Below, piece by piece: positions 15,877-24,042 of a stretch of 64,000 nt of DNA (its first letter is position 1; the number at the start of each line of letters is the position of its first letter). Both the position numbers and the translations under genes were made by a program. This stretch comes from JAQIBY01 sp034658655 (GTDB lineage: Bacteria > Bacteroidota > Bacteroidia > Bacteroidales > ML635J-15). The notes beneath the pieces were generated by a model that worked only from the letters and a program-made list of their open reading frames with translations, was not told the origin of the DNA and did not search any database. The DNA lies in assembly GCA_034658655.1 (NCBI GenBank), contig JAYEFQ010000135.1:1-64000 (forward strand). Direction: 5' to 3'.

Positions 15877-17259
15877 ATGATGGCGAAGGATAAATATACA
15901 CATGCAATTCGGGTTGATACAACAACATGTATCGGTTGCTCGCATTGTATGAAAGTTTGTCCTACACAGGCAATTCGAATCGTTGATGGACATGCGAATA
16001 TTCGTTCTGAGCGTTGTGTCGATTGCGGGGAATGTTCTCGTGTTTGTCCTGTGGATGCGATTTATGTGCAGGATGATGAAATGAAAATTATGGAGGATTT
16101 TGACTATCGTGTTGCATTGATTCCTTCCGTTTTTATCGGACAATTTCCTGCTGAATTCACAACAAGTCGGATTTTGCAAGCTGTGCATCAGCTCGGTTTT
16201 CACGAAGTGTTTGAAGTTGAACATGCCGTTGATTTGATAAAAGAGGAATACAAACGACAATCTGAAAACGCAGATGGTCCTCGCCCTCGAATCAGTTCGT
16301 ATTGTCCAGCAATTGTCCGTTTAATTCAGGTGGTTTTTCCTTCTTTAACTGATCATATTTTGCAATTGAAAGCACCACATGATATTGCAGCAGATTATTG
16401 TAAGGCAAAAATTCAAACAGAACAGCAGGATGTATTTAAGCCAGGAGTGTTTTATATTACACCTTGTGCGTCAAAAATTGTAGCAGCAAAAGCTCCAGAA
16501 GGAGAGGAGAAATCTCCGATCGATGGAGTGTTTAATATGAATGCACTATATAATAAGGTGTATAAGGTTTTAGTGGGCGATGATAAAAATCAATGTAGAA
16601 AACAGGTTGCTGATTTGTCTCCTGATTCAGTGAATTGGTCATTGTCTGGTTATGAACGGAAATATTTTAACGGTAGGGCTTTGGCCATTGACGGGATGGT
16701 AAATGTGCTTGAATTCTTAGAAAAGCTGGAGTCCGGACAAATATCTGAAATTGATTTTCTTGAGCTTAGAGCCTGTGATCAAGGTTGTGCAGGAGGAATC
16801 CTTTGTCCTGGAAATCGATTTCTTACCGTTGAACGCTTAGAGTCTCGGCAAAATCGCCTTGAGGTGTTGTTAAAATTAAATGAGGAGCTTAATAATCCGC
16901 TGATGGAGAGTGCTTCAGAACTATCAAAAAACCTTTCCATAAACTCGATTCTGCCACGTTCGGAAATGTTAATCGATAAGGATATGGAAACTGCATTGCG
17001 AAAAATGGACAGATTAAAAACCATTGTAGCATATTTGCCGGGTTTTGATTGTGGTGCATGTGGCGCTCCTACGTGCCGAAGTTTGGCTGAAGATATTGTG
17101 AAAAATAAAGCAAGTATGTCGTACTGTGTATTTGTGCAGCGAATTATGGAAAAAAATTACAAACTCAGTCCAGAACAAGCTTTTCAAATGATTGAAAAAA
17201 TTTGGGGTAAAAACCGACTGAATAAATATATTGATAAAAATGGAAACAATGACGCTTAA
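15877..17259 (+). CDS. Degenerate [FeFe]-hydrogenase-like Fe-S protein, probable H2/redox sensor
   Basis: A 460-residue protein. Two [4Fe-4S] ferredoxin motifs (CIGCSHCMKVCP, CVDCGECSRVCP) lie near residues 18-60, then a hydrogenase large-subunit-like domain. The four H-cluster cysteine positions are kept: SSYCP (C143), TPCASK (C197), and RACDQGC (C300, C304). The proton-relay cysteine that precedes the first ligand in active enzymes (TSCCP) is tyrosine (Y142), and the KKxE glutamate after loop 2 is absent. A C-terminal CGACGAPTC Fe-S domain follows near residue 390. This fits the non-catalytic, sensor-type hydrogenase homologues found with bifurcating hydrogenases in Firmicutes. The start could be 15877 or the next codon. 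It overlaps the following gene. Confidence 0.88.
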   Translation: MMAKDKYTHAIRVDTTTCIGCSHCMKVCPTQAIRIVDGHANIRSERCVDCGECSRVCPVDAIYVQDDEMKIMEDFDYRVALIPSVFIGQFPAEFTTSRILQAVHQLGFHEVFEVEHAVDLIKEEYKRQSENADGPRPRISSYCPAIVRLIQVVFPSLTDHILQLKAPHDIAADYCKAKIQTEQQDVFKPGVFYITPCASKIVAAKAPEGEEKSPIDGVFNMNALYNKVYKVLVGDDKNQCRKQVADLSPDSVNWSLSGYERKYFNGRALAIDGMVNVLEFLEKLESGQISEIDFLELRACDQGCAGGILCPGNRFLTVERLESRQNRLEVLLKLNEELNNPLMESASELSKNLSINSILPRSEMLIDKDMETALRKMDRLKTIVAYLPGFDCGACGAPTCRSLAEDIVKNKASMSYCVFVQRIMEKNYKLSPEQAFQMIEKIWGKNRLNKYIDKNGNNDA

Positions 17260-17584
17260 ACAATTAGTAGATGATTTGGGCTTTGTTGCCCTGACTGATG
17301 AGACACGGCTTAATCGCACTCCTGAATCGGTTTATGTTTCTGATTTACTCAGTGACGTGATGGGAAAAGCTCGTGAAAATATGATTTGGGTTACTTCTCA
17401 AGCACATAATAATATTGTGGCAGTTGCATCGCTTAAAGAGCTGAGTGCAATTGTTGTAGTAAATGAAAGAAAAGTTTCTCAGGATGTGATTGAACAAGCT
17501 GAAAGAGAAAACGTTAATATTATTGCCAGCTGTCATGCAGCGTTTGAAACAGTTGGTTTGTTATTTGATTATTTGAATTTGTAA
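17240..17584 (+). CDS. DRTGG-domain protein, second copy in the operon
   Basis: A 114-residue DRTGG-type protein paralogous to the first gene of the operon: VSDLLSDVMGKAREN, MIWVTSQAHNNIVAVASLKE, SAIVVVNERKVSQDVIEQAE and VNIIASCHAAFETVGLLFDY align block by block. I used the ATG at 17240, which overlaps the upstream gene by 20 nt; a second ATG at 17249 is possible. Two DRTGG proteins and two GHKL ATPases in one operon suggest paired modules. No catalytic residues are apparent. Confidence 0.8.
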   Translation: METMTLKQLVDDLGFVALTDETRLNRTPESVYVSDLLSDVMGKARENMIWVTSQAHNNIVAVASLKELSAIVVVNERKVSQDVIEQAERENVNIIASCHAAFETVGLLFDYLNL

Positions 17585-17586
17585 AC

Positions 17587-18330
17587 ATGAAGATGTTTAA
17601 AGCAGATCTCCATATTCACACTTGTCTGTCTCCTTGCGGAAATTTGGATATGAGTCCGCGCAATATTGTTAATCAAGCCATCGAAAATGGATTGGATATG
17701 ATAGCAATTACGGATCATAATTCAACACACAATGTGAAAACATGTATGGAGCTTGCTGAAAACACTGATTTATTTGTCATTCCCGGCTGTGAAATGACGT
17801 CTGAGGAGGAAGTCCACTGTCTAGGATACTTCCCTGATATTAACAGTTTGGATGTTTTCCAGTCTTACCTGGATTCCCATCTTACTGATATTGAAAACAA
17901 TCCAGAGAAATTTGGATTTCAGGTGGCTGTTGATAAGTTTGATACAATAAATTACGAAGAAAGTCGTTTATTAGTGGCGGCGTTAAAACAGCCTTTAGAG
18001 GCCATCGCCGAACAAGTGATAAGTTTGGGTGGAATTTTTGTTCCTGCCCATATTGATAAAACTAAAAATAGTGTGATCAGCCAGCTCGGGTTCCTACCCT
18101 ACGGCTTGAATTATAATGCTCTAGAACTATCCCCGAATACCTGTCTATCTACATACAAGAGCATTCGACCCGAGCTGGCTTCACACTTGTTCATTCAAAG
18201 TTCCGACGCACATTTTTTAAATGATATTGCAAAAGTCCATACGAAATTTTACATGGAAACTTTAGATTGGGAAAATTTTGCGGACTCTTTTCGTGAAGAT
18301 TCTAATAATTATTTTGAAATGAATGACTGA
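17587..18330 (+). CDS. PHP-domain metallophosphoesterase
   Basis: A 247-residue PHP protein. The metal-binding motifs are intact: DLHIHTCLSPCG (HxH near residues 8-10), AITDHNSTHN (DH near residues 40-41), PGCEMTSEEEVHCLGY (E and H), VPAHIDKTKN (H) and SSDAHFLND (DxH near residue 206). This arrangement matches PHP phosphoesterases such as the YciV/RNase AM or histidinol-phosphatase-like families; substrate unknown. It starts 2 nt after the DRTGG gene and its end overlaps the next gene by 8 nt, so it belongs to the same unit. PHP genes recur beside clostridial hydrogenase clusters. Confidence 0.88.
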   Translation: MKMFKADLHIHTCLSPCGNLDMSPRNIVNQAIENGLDMIAITDHNSTHNVKTCMELAENTDLFVIPGCEMTSEEEVHCLGYFPDINSLDVFQSYLDSHLTDIENNPEKFGFQVAVDKFDTINYEESRLLVAALKQPLEAIAEQVISLGGIFVPAHIDKTKNSVISQLGFLPYGLNYNALELSPNTCLSTYKSIRPELASHLFIQSSDAHFLNDIAKVHTKFYMETLDWENFADSFREDSNNYFEMND

Positions 18331-18889
18331 TATTGCGATGCATATGATGGATATTGCCCAAAATTCAATTCGGGCAAATGCTAAACATATTGATATTTCT
18401 TTTATTGAAAATCAAATAAGCAATGAATTGGTTTTTTGTATTTGTGATGATGGTGACGGAATGGCTTCTGAAATGATAGCAAAAATTACCAGTCCCTTTT
18501 TTACAACACGGACAACCCGGAAAGTTGGGTTAGGAGTCCCATTTTTGAAAATGACCGCTGAGCAAACCGAAGGCTCGTTTTTTATTGAATCTGAACTCGG
18601 TAAGGGCACAAAAGTCAAAGCAAAGTATATGACAAATCATATTGATTGTTTACCACTCGGTGATATCCCGGGATATTTGATTTTGTTATTTATTGCAAAT
18701 CCTAAATTGCAAATTTTATTTGAATATGAAATCGATGGAAAGAAATTTTCTGTGAGTACAACAAAGCTTGCCGCTGAAGGTGTTACAGACTTAAATAATG
18801 CAGAAATATCAGCTGCTATAAGGACATATGTGAAGGAAAATCTTGACGAATTAGCGAGCATTCGAAATGCGAATAGTTTTTTATGTTGA
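18323..18889 (+). CDS. GHKL ATPase (histidine-kinase-like), last gene of the sensing operon
   Basis: A 188-residue protein with the HATPase_c fold directly at the N-terminus: N box MMDIAQNSIRANAKHIDI, G1 box CDDGDGMASEM, then SPFFTTRTTRKVGLGVPFLK (lid and G2) and GSFFIESELGKGTKV. Residues about 115-188 are an extra domain without a recognised motif. It lacks an H box, as does the shorter ATPase at 15465. It overlaps the PHP gene by 8 nt. The next operon starts 232 nt downstream with its own Rex-like sites. Confidence 0.85.
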   Translation: MTDIAMHMMDIAQNSIRANAKHIDISFIENQISNELVFCICDDGDGMASEMIAKITSPFFTTRTTRKVGLGVPFLKMTAEQTEGSFFIESELGKGTKVKAKYMTNHIDCLPLGDIPGYLILLFIANPKLQILFEYEIDGKKFSVSTTKLAAEGVTDLNNAEISAAIRTYVKENLDELASIRNANSFLC

Positions 18890-19015
18890 TAAACATGTCT
18901 TCCCCATACTTTAAATCTTTCGGATATTGCTCCTTAAATTGTCTGATTGATAGCGTGTTCAAACTCTGATTTGTAGCTGATTTTTTATATGGCAGAAGTG
19001 TCGTTGTAAAATATG

Positions 19016-19050
19016 TTGTTAAACAATTAACAGTGTTATAGGATTAACAG
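19016..19050 (+). promoter_or_regulatory. Tandem Rex-like operators of the hydABC operon
   Basis: Site 1, TTGTTAAACAATTAACAG (19016-19033), fits the Rex pattern TTGTTAA-N4-TTAACAA with one terminal mismatch. Site 2, GTGTTATAGGATTAACAG (19033-19050), keeps the TGTTA-N6-TAACA core. They abut, 17 bp apart centre to centre, just upstream of a -7 box. The same core is found in the palindrome at 15057-15082, tying the two operons together. Confidence 0.7.
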
Positions 19051-19058
19051 AAATTAAG

Positions 19059-19066
19059 TAATTTTG
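19059..19066 (+). promoter_or_regulatory. -7 box of the hydABC operon
   Basis: TAATTTTG, an exact TAnnTTTG match, 8 nt downstream of the second Rex-like site. It leaves a leader of about 50 nt. Confidence 0.6.
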
Positions 19067-19109
19067 TAATGGAATAAAATCGCACTATATTGAATGTCTA
19101 AAAATATTT

Positions 19110-19115
19110 GGAGGA
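19110..19115 (+). promoter_or_regulatory. Strong Shine-Dalgarno site before the first hyd gene
   Basis: GGAGGA lies 6 nt before the ATG at 19122. Such sites are rare in Bacteroidota; similar ones precede hydB (AGGAGG at 19523-19528) and hydA (AGGAG at 21337-21341). Confidence 0.75.
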
Positions 19116-19121
19116 ATTAAA

Positions 19122-19520
19122 ATGGCAAAAATTAAATCATTAGCAGACCTTAAAAAGAAACAAGACGAGGTTAGGTCTAAACTGGATTTGAGAGACAAGG
19201 CTGATAATACTGAGTCTTTAGTTCAAATTAAAGTTGCAATGGCAACCTGTGGTATTGCTTCCGGTGCGAAGGAAATCATGGAGTTTTTTGTAGATGAACT
19301 GGGAAAGCGGAATATCGATGCTGTGGTTACTCAGACTGGTTGTATGGGGTATTGTTATGCTGAACCTACTATTGAGGTTCAGCTGCCGGGTCAGGAGCCT
19401 GTAGTTTACGGGTATGTTGACAGCAAAAAAGCAGATGACATCATCGAGCTTTACATTAAAAAAGGAGAGTTAGTGGATGGAATTATTCCACAGAATTATG
19501 AAACCATTGATAATAAATAA
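19122..19520 (+). CDS. [2Fe-2S] thioredoxin-like ferredoxin of the hydrogenase operon
   Basis: A 132-residue protein. After a charged helix (residues 1-30) comes a thioredoxin-like [2Fe-2S] domain with cysteines in VAMATCGIASGAKE, TQTGCMGYCYAEPTIEV; that is the C-x(n)-C-x3-C pattern of NuoE-type and clostridial ferredoxins. It resembles the N-terminal domain of HydB next door. Small proteins of this kind are encoded at the head of many hydABC operons (sometimes called HydD) and probably serve as an extra electron carrier. It starts the operon behind Rex-like sites and a strong Shine-Dalgarno site; an 17-nt gap separates it from hydB. Confidence 0.85.
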   Translation: MAKIKSLADLKKKQDEVRSKLDLRDKADNTESLVQIKVAMATCGIASGAKEIMEFFVDELGKRNIDAVVTQTGCMGYCYAEPTIEVQLPGQEPVVYGYVDSKKADDIIELYIKKGELVDGIIPQNYETIDNK

Positions 19521-19522
19521 AA

Positions 19523-19528
19523 AGGAGG
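19523..19528 (+). promoter_or_regulatory. Shine-Dalgarno site of hydB
   Basis: AGGAGG, 9 nt before the ATG at 19538; unusual for the phylum. Confidence 0.75.
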
Positions 19529-19537
19529 ACGTATCAA

Positions 19538-21331
19538 ATGGCCAATTATAAGATGCATATTCTAGTTTGTGGTGGAACGGGTTGCCGTGCTTCACAAAGC
19601 GAGATGATTCTCGACAATCTGAAAGCTGAGTTAGAAGGGAAAGGACTGAGTGATGAAATTCAAGTCATTCAAACCGGTTGTTTCGGGTTTTGTGAAAAAG
19701 GTCCAATCGTAAAAATCATGCCGGACAATACATTCTATGTGGAGGTTACTCCCGAGGATGTAAAAGAAATCATTGATGAACATATCATTAAAGGACGTAG
19801 AGTGGATCGCTTGTTATATACAGATCCTGATAATCAGGAGCATATAGCAGATTCAAAACATATGGGTTTTTATAAAAAACAACTGCGTATTGCGTTACGC
19901 AATTGTGGTTTTATTGATCCTGAAGATATTGATGAAGCACTTGCAAAAGACGCTTATCTTGCGCTTGGAAATGCATTAACTAAAATGTCACCTGATGAGG
20001 TAATTGCTGTGATGAAAGATTCCGGTTTACGTGGTCGAGGAGGCGGTGGTTTTCCTGCAGGCTTGAAATGGGAATTTGCAGCTAAAAATGCTTCCGATCA
20101 AAAATACGTGGTATGTAATGCTGATGAAGGTGACCCTGGTGCATTTATGGATCGTTCGATTCTCGAAGGCGATCCGCATTCAGTCCTGGAGGCAATGGCG
20201 CTTTGTGGATATAGTACCGGTGCAAGTAAAGGATTAATTTATATCCGTGCTGAGTACCCACTTGCAATTGAGCGTTTGAAAATTGCTATGAAGCAAGCAA
20301 GGGAATATGGATTCCTTGGCAATGATATTATGGGTAGCGGGTTCGATTTTGACATTGAACTTCGTTATGGTGCCGGTGCATTTGTTTGCGGTGAAGAAAC
20401 TGCACTTATCCATTCCATGGAAGGTGAGCGCGGAGAACCTACTGTGAAACCACCATTCCCTGCAGAATCTGGGTATCTTAATAAGCCGACGAATGTGAAT
20501 AATGTGGAAACTTTTGCGAATGTCCCCGTTATTTTACTTAAGGGAGCTGATTGGTATAAATCAATCGGAACTAAAAAGTCATCTGGAACGAAAGTGTTTG
20601 CACTTGCTGGGAAAATTAATAATGTCGGGTTAATAGAGGTGCCAATGGGAACAACTCTTCGCGAAGTGATTTTTGAAATCGGCGGTGGGATAAAAGACGG
20701 AAAAAAATTCAAAGCGGTTCAAACCGGTGGCCCTTCTGGTGGTTGTTTGACAGAAAAACATCTTGATACCAAAATTGATTTTGATAATTTGATTGAGGTT
20801 GGTTCTATGATGGGATCTGGTGGTATGATTGTAATGGATGAAGATGATTGTATGGTTTCTATGGCAAAATTTTATCTAGAGTTTACCGTTGAAGAAAGCT
20901 GTGGTAAATGTTCACCATGCCGTATTGGGAATAAACGATTGTATGAAATTTTAACTAAAATTTCTGAAGGGAAAGGGACAATGGATGATTTAGATCTTTT
21001 ACGTAATTTGAGCGAAGTTATTAAAGATACATCGCTTTGTGGATTAGGTCAAACTTCGCCAAATCCGGTTTTGTCAACTATGAGTAATTTTTGGGACGAG
21101 TACGTTGAGCATGTTACCGATAAAAAATGCCGTGCAGGACAATGTGCCGCATTGAAACAATATATTATTGACGAGGAAGCTTGTGTGGGATGTACTGCTT
21201 GTGCAAGAGTTTGTCCGGTGAATGCAATCTCTGGTGAGCGCAAAATGCCTCACGAAATCAATCAAGATATTTGTATCAAGTGTAATGCATGTTATGAAAA
21301 ATGTAAATTTAATGCAATCAGCATAAACTAA
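19538..21331 (+). CDS. hydB: Electron-bifurcating hydrogenase, NADH/FMN subunit
   Basis: A 597-residue NuoF-like subunit that carries the FMN and NAD(H) site. An N-terminal thioredoxin-like [2Fe-2S] domain (CGGTGCRAS, TGCFGFCEKGP) spans residues about 1-95. The nucleotide-binding segment GRGGGGFPAGLKWEF is near residue 165, then CNADEGDPGAFMDR and GAGAFVCGEETALI. The [4Fe-4S] site ESCGKCSPCRIGNKR lies near residue 455. A C-terminal ferredoxin pair (CVGCTACARVCP, CIKCNACYEKC) completes it. This domain order is that of HydB in trimeric bifurcating hydrogenases, which couple NADH plus reduced ferredoxin oxidation to H2 formation. The soluble cytosolic complex forms with HydA and HydC, encoded next. 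Confidence 0.94.
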   Translation: MANYKMHILVCGGTGCRASQSEMILDNLKAELEGKGLSDEIQVIQTGCFGFCEKGPIVKIMPDNTFYVEVTPEDVKEIIDEHIIKGRRVDRLLYTDPDNQEHIADSKHMGFYKKQLRIALRNCGFIDPEDIDEALAKDAYLALGNALTKMSPDEVIAVMKDSGLRGRGGGGFPAGLKWEFAAKNASDQKYVVCNADEGDPGAFMDRSILEGDPHSVLEAMALCGYSTGASKGLIYIRAEYPLAIERLKIAMKQAREYGFLGNDIMGSGFDFDIELRYGAGAFVCGEETALIHSMEGERGEPTVKPPFPAESGYLNKPTNVNNVETFANVPVILLKGADWYKSIGTKKSSGTKVFALAGKINNVGLIEVPMGTTLREVIFEIGGGIKDGKKFKAVQTGGPSGGCLTEKHLDTKIDFDNLIEVGSMMGSGGMIVMDEDDCMVSMAKFYLEFTVEESCGKCSPCRIGNKRLYEILTKISEGKGTMDDLDLLRNLSEVIKDTSLCGLGQTSPNPVLSTMSNFWDEYVEHVTDKKCRAGQCAALKQYIIDEEACVGCTACARVCPVNAISGERKMPHEINQDICIKCNACYEKCKFNAISIN

Positions 21332-21349
21332 AAAAAAGGAGAATAAGTA

Positions 21350-23122
21350 ATGGCTAAAGTAAACATAAATATTGACGGGAAACCATTGCAGGTAGAAGCG
21401 GGAACAACGATTCTCAAAGCTGCCCGTGATCAAGGGATTACCATTCCTACACTTTGCTATATGCAGCTCGAAGACCTTTGTATTGAACACAATCCTGGTG
21501 GATGCCGCTTGTGTATCGTTGAGGTTGAAGGTAGAAACAATCTTGCTCCTTCTTGTGTGACAAAAGTTTGGGAAGGAATGAATATTAAAACTCACACTCC
21601 ACGTGTCATTAACGCACGGAAAACAGTGATGGAACTTATCCTCTCTGACCATCCGTTCGATTGTCTCGTGTGTGCTAAAAACGGAACCTGTGATTTGCAA
21701 AAAATGGCGCAAGATCTCGGAATTCGTGAAATTCATTATCAAGGTGAACAATCCACTTATAAAGAAGATTATTCCCCTTCAATTATTCGGGATATGGATA
21801 AATGCATTATGTGTCGTCGTTGCGAAACCATGTGTAACGATGTACAAACCTGCGGAGTATTGTCTGGAATTTATCGTGGATTTGAAGCAGTTGTCGCACC
21901 TGCATTTGAACAAGATCTTGAAAAATCACCATGTACATATTGCGGTCAATGTGTTGCCGTATGTCCAACAGGAGCATTAACTGAGGTTGATCACACAAAT
22001 AAAGTGGTTAGGGCATTGGCTGATCCCAAAAAAACAGTGATTGTTCAAACTGCTCCGGCAGTGCGTGCAGCTCTGGGCGAAGAATTTGGCATGGAGCCTG
22101 GAACTTTGGTTACTGGGAAAATGGTTTCTGCATTGCGTCGTCTCGGTTTTGATCAGGTATTTGATACTGATTTTGCTGCTGACCTTACCATTATGGAAGA
22201 AGGTGCTGAATTACTCGGTCGTTTGACAAAATTTTTAGAAGGTGATAAATCTGTTAGATTACCTATTCTTACATCTTGTTGTCCGGCATGGGTGCAATTC
22301 TTTGAGCATAATTTCCCGGAAATGAAAGACATTCCTTCAACTTCAAAATCACCCCAGCAAATGTTCGGTGCGATTGCAAAAACTTATCTCGCTGATAAAA
22401 TTCAGGTGAAACGAGAAAATCTCGTAGTTGTTTCTGTGATGCCTTGTCTTTCTAAAAAGTATGAAGCACAACGAGATGAATTTAAAGTGGATGGAAATCC
22501 TGATGTAGATTATTCAATTTCAACACGTGAATTGGCTCACCTGATTAAACAAAGTATTGGCGATTTGAAAAACCTTCCAGATGAAGATTTCGATCGCCCG
22601 ATGGGAGAGTCAACGGGTGCAGGTGTTATCTTTGGTGTAACAGGTGGAGTTATTGAAGCGGCGGTAAGAACGGCTTATGAAGTACATACCGGAAAAGAGC
22701 TTCCGAAGCTTGATTTTGAAGAATTGCGTGGATTTGACGGTGTGCGTTCTGCAACTATTGATTTTGACGGATTGCCGATTAATATTGGCATTGCACACGG
22801 ACTCGGTAATGCAAGAAAACTGCTCGAAGAAATCAAACGAGGAGAATCACAATACCATGCCATTGAAATTATGGCTTGTCCTGGTGGATGTATTGGTGGA
22901 GGCGGACAGCCGCTGCATCATGGAGATAGTTCAATTATCAAAAAACGGGCTGAGGCAATTTATAGTGAAGATAAAGGTAAAGCAATTCGTAAATCTCACA
23001 TGAATCCGGAAATTATTAAATTGTATGAAGATTTCCTTGGTGAGCCGATGAGTGAAAAAGCCCATCACTTGTTGCATACAAGCTATTTTGATAAAAAGAA
23101 ATCAACATTTATTGAATCTTAA
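21350..23122 (+). CDS. hydA: [FeFe]-hydrogenase catalytic subunit of the bifurcating complex
   Basis: A 590-residue M3-type [FeFe]-hydrogenase. The N-terminal [2Fe-2S] domain has cysteines C36, C52, C55 and C69. It is followed by the His-Cys [4Fe-4S] site (HPFDCLVCAKNGTCDLQ) and two ferredoxin clusters (CIMCRRCETMC, CTYCGQCVAVCP). The H-cluster motifs are complete: TSCCPAW (proton-relay C310, ligand C311), MPCLSKKYE (C366) and EIMACPGGCIGGGGQ (C510, C514). It should reduce protons to H2 using electrons from ferredoxin and NADH through HydB and HydC. Maturation needs HydE, HydF and HydG, which are not in this window. AGGAG lies 8 nt before the ATG. Confidence 0.96.
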   Translation: MAKVNINIDGKPLQVEAGTTILKAARDQGITIPTLCYMQLEDLCIEHNPGGCRLCIVEVEGRNNLAPSCVTKVWEGMNIKTHTPRVINARKTVMELILSDHPFDCLVCAKNGTCDLQKMAQDLGIREIHYQGEQSTYKEDYSPSIIRDMDKCIMCRRCETMCNDVQTCGVLSGIYRGFEAVVAPAFEQDLEKSPCTYCGQCVAVCPTGALTEVDHTNKVVRALADPKKTVIVQTAPAVRAALGEEFGMEPGTLVTGKMVSALRRLGFDQVFDTDFAADLTIMEEGAELLGRLTKFLEGDKSVRLPILTSCCPAWVQFFEHNFPEMKDIPSTSKSPQQMFGAIAKTYLADKIQVKRENLVVVSVMPCLSKKYEAQRDEFKVDGNPDVDYSISTRELAHLIKQSIGDLKNLPDEDFDRPMGESTGAGVIFGVTGGVIEAAVRTAYEVHTGKELPKLDFEELRGFDGVRSATIDFDGLPINIGIAHGLGNARKLLEEIKRGESQYHAIEIMACPGGCIGGGGQPLHHGDSSIIKKRAEAIYSEDKGKAIRKSHMNPEIIKLYEDFLGEPMSEKAHHLLHTSYFDKKKSTFIES

Positions 23123-23134
23123 AAACATCGCATT

Positions 23135-23626
23135 ATGTCTAGTGTAAAAATAAAACTCAAGGAAGCAGATATTAAGAAAATTCAGGAAATTTGTTCTGCT
23201 TTCAACAATGCTCCCGGAGAATTAATTAACGTTCTGCATAAATGTCAAAAGCATTTTGGATATTTACCAGCTGAGATTCAGGAAGTTGTTGCATATGAAT
23301 TGAATATTTCCACTGCGAAGGTATATGGAGTGGTTACGTTCTACTCATTCTTTACAATGACACCCAAAGGCCGTTACCCGATTTCAATTTGTACTGGAAC
23401 TGCATGTTATGTGCGTGGTGCAGAAAAAGTATTGGAAGAATTTAAAAAAGGACTGAAAATAGAAGTTGGTGAAACGTCTAAAGACGGGAAATTCTCGCTT
23501 TCATGCTTACGTTGCGTTGGTGCATGTGGCTTGGCGCCTGTTGTATTAATTGGTGATAAAACTTATGGGCGTGTATCTCCTGAAGAAGTGTCTGAAATTC
23601 TGAAAGAATACGAAGAAAAAGAATAA
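23135..23626 (+). CDS. hydC: Bifurcating hydrogenase NuoE-like subunit
   Basis: A 163-residue NuoE-like subunit with a helical N-terminus (CSAFNNAPGELINVLHKCQ, YLPAEIQEVVAYEL, VYGVVTFYSFF) and a thioredoxin-like [2Fe-2S] domain with ligands in CTGTACYVRG and CLRCVGACGLAP. It connects the FMN subunit to the rest of the complex. It follows hydA by 12 nt, but without a Shine-Dalgarno site, unlike the three genes before it. It is the last gene of the operon; no strong terminator is visible in the next 100 bp. Confidence 0.93.
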   Translation: MSSVKIKLKEADIKKIQEICSAFNNAPGELINVLHKCQKHFGYLPAEIQEVVAYELNISTAKVYGVVTFYSFFTMTPKGRYPISICTGTACYVRGAEKVLEEFKKGLKIEVGETSKDGKFSLSCLRCVGACGLAPVVLIGDKTYGRVSPEEVSEILKEYEEKE

Positions 23627-24042
23627 GTATTTGATTTGGCTATATTTAGGGCTTGCTGAGAAACGCATAATGCGCTTTGTGCTTCTCCATAATTGAATGC
23701 AGGAGATGTATTTTCCTAAGAACTTACCGTCCAATGTGATTTGCAGACTTGGTATTAGGAAGAGATTCAATAAGAAGAATGTTTATTACGAAAATCTATT
23801 AATCGATTCTGTAAATCATATTTAACCCAAAATCCGCAAGGAAATTTATTTTATTTATACTGGAATTTTTGATTTTAAAGTGGTATAACTTTATCATTTT
23901 TCATCCGTCTTCGCCGGACAAGTTTTGATATTCGACATTTTAAATTTATTAAACTAAAACACTTATCGGTCTGATTTTTTAAAGTGTTAAATCAAGAGTA
24001 GAAATATTGAATATGGGATAAAAATGTGTTTTCTTTTTGCAG
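23627..24042. other. Intergenic stretch after hydC
   Basis: No gene seen. It holds a weak hairpin (ACGCATAATGCGC near 23664) and a partial dispersed repeat at 23856-23886. The rest is A+T-rich, and no -7 box is convincing. Confidence 0.5.
23856..23886 (+). repeat. Partial dispersed repeat (copy E)
   Basis: The stretch TATACTGGAATTTTTGATTT plus AAAGTGGTAT is identical to the right half of copy D (14868-14943); the left half is missing. Confidence 0.65.

Noticed and set aside
15877..17259. A second active [FeFe]-hydrogenase
   Set aside because: The proton-relay cysteine is Tyr, loop 2 lacks the KKxE glutamate and loop 3 lacks GGGGQ, so catalysis is unlikely although cluster ligands remain.
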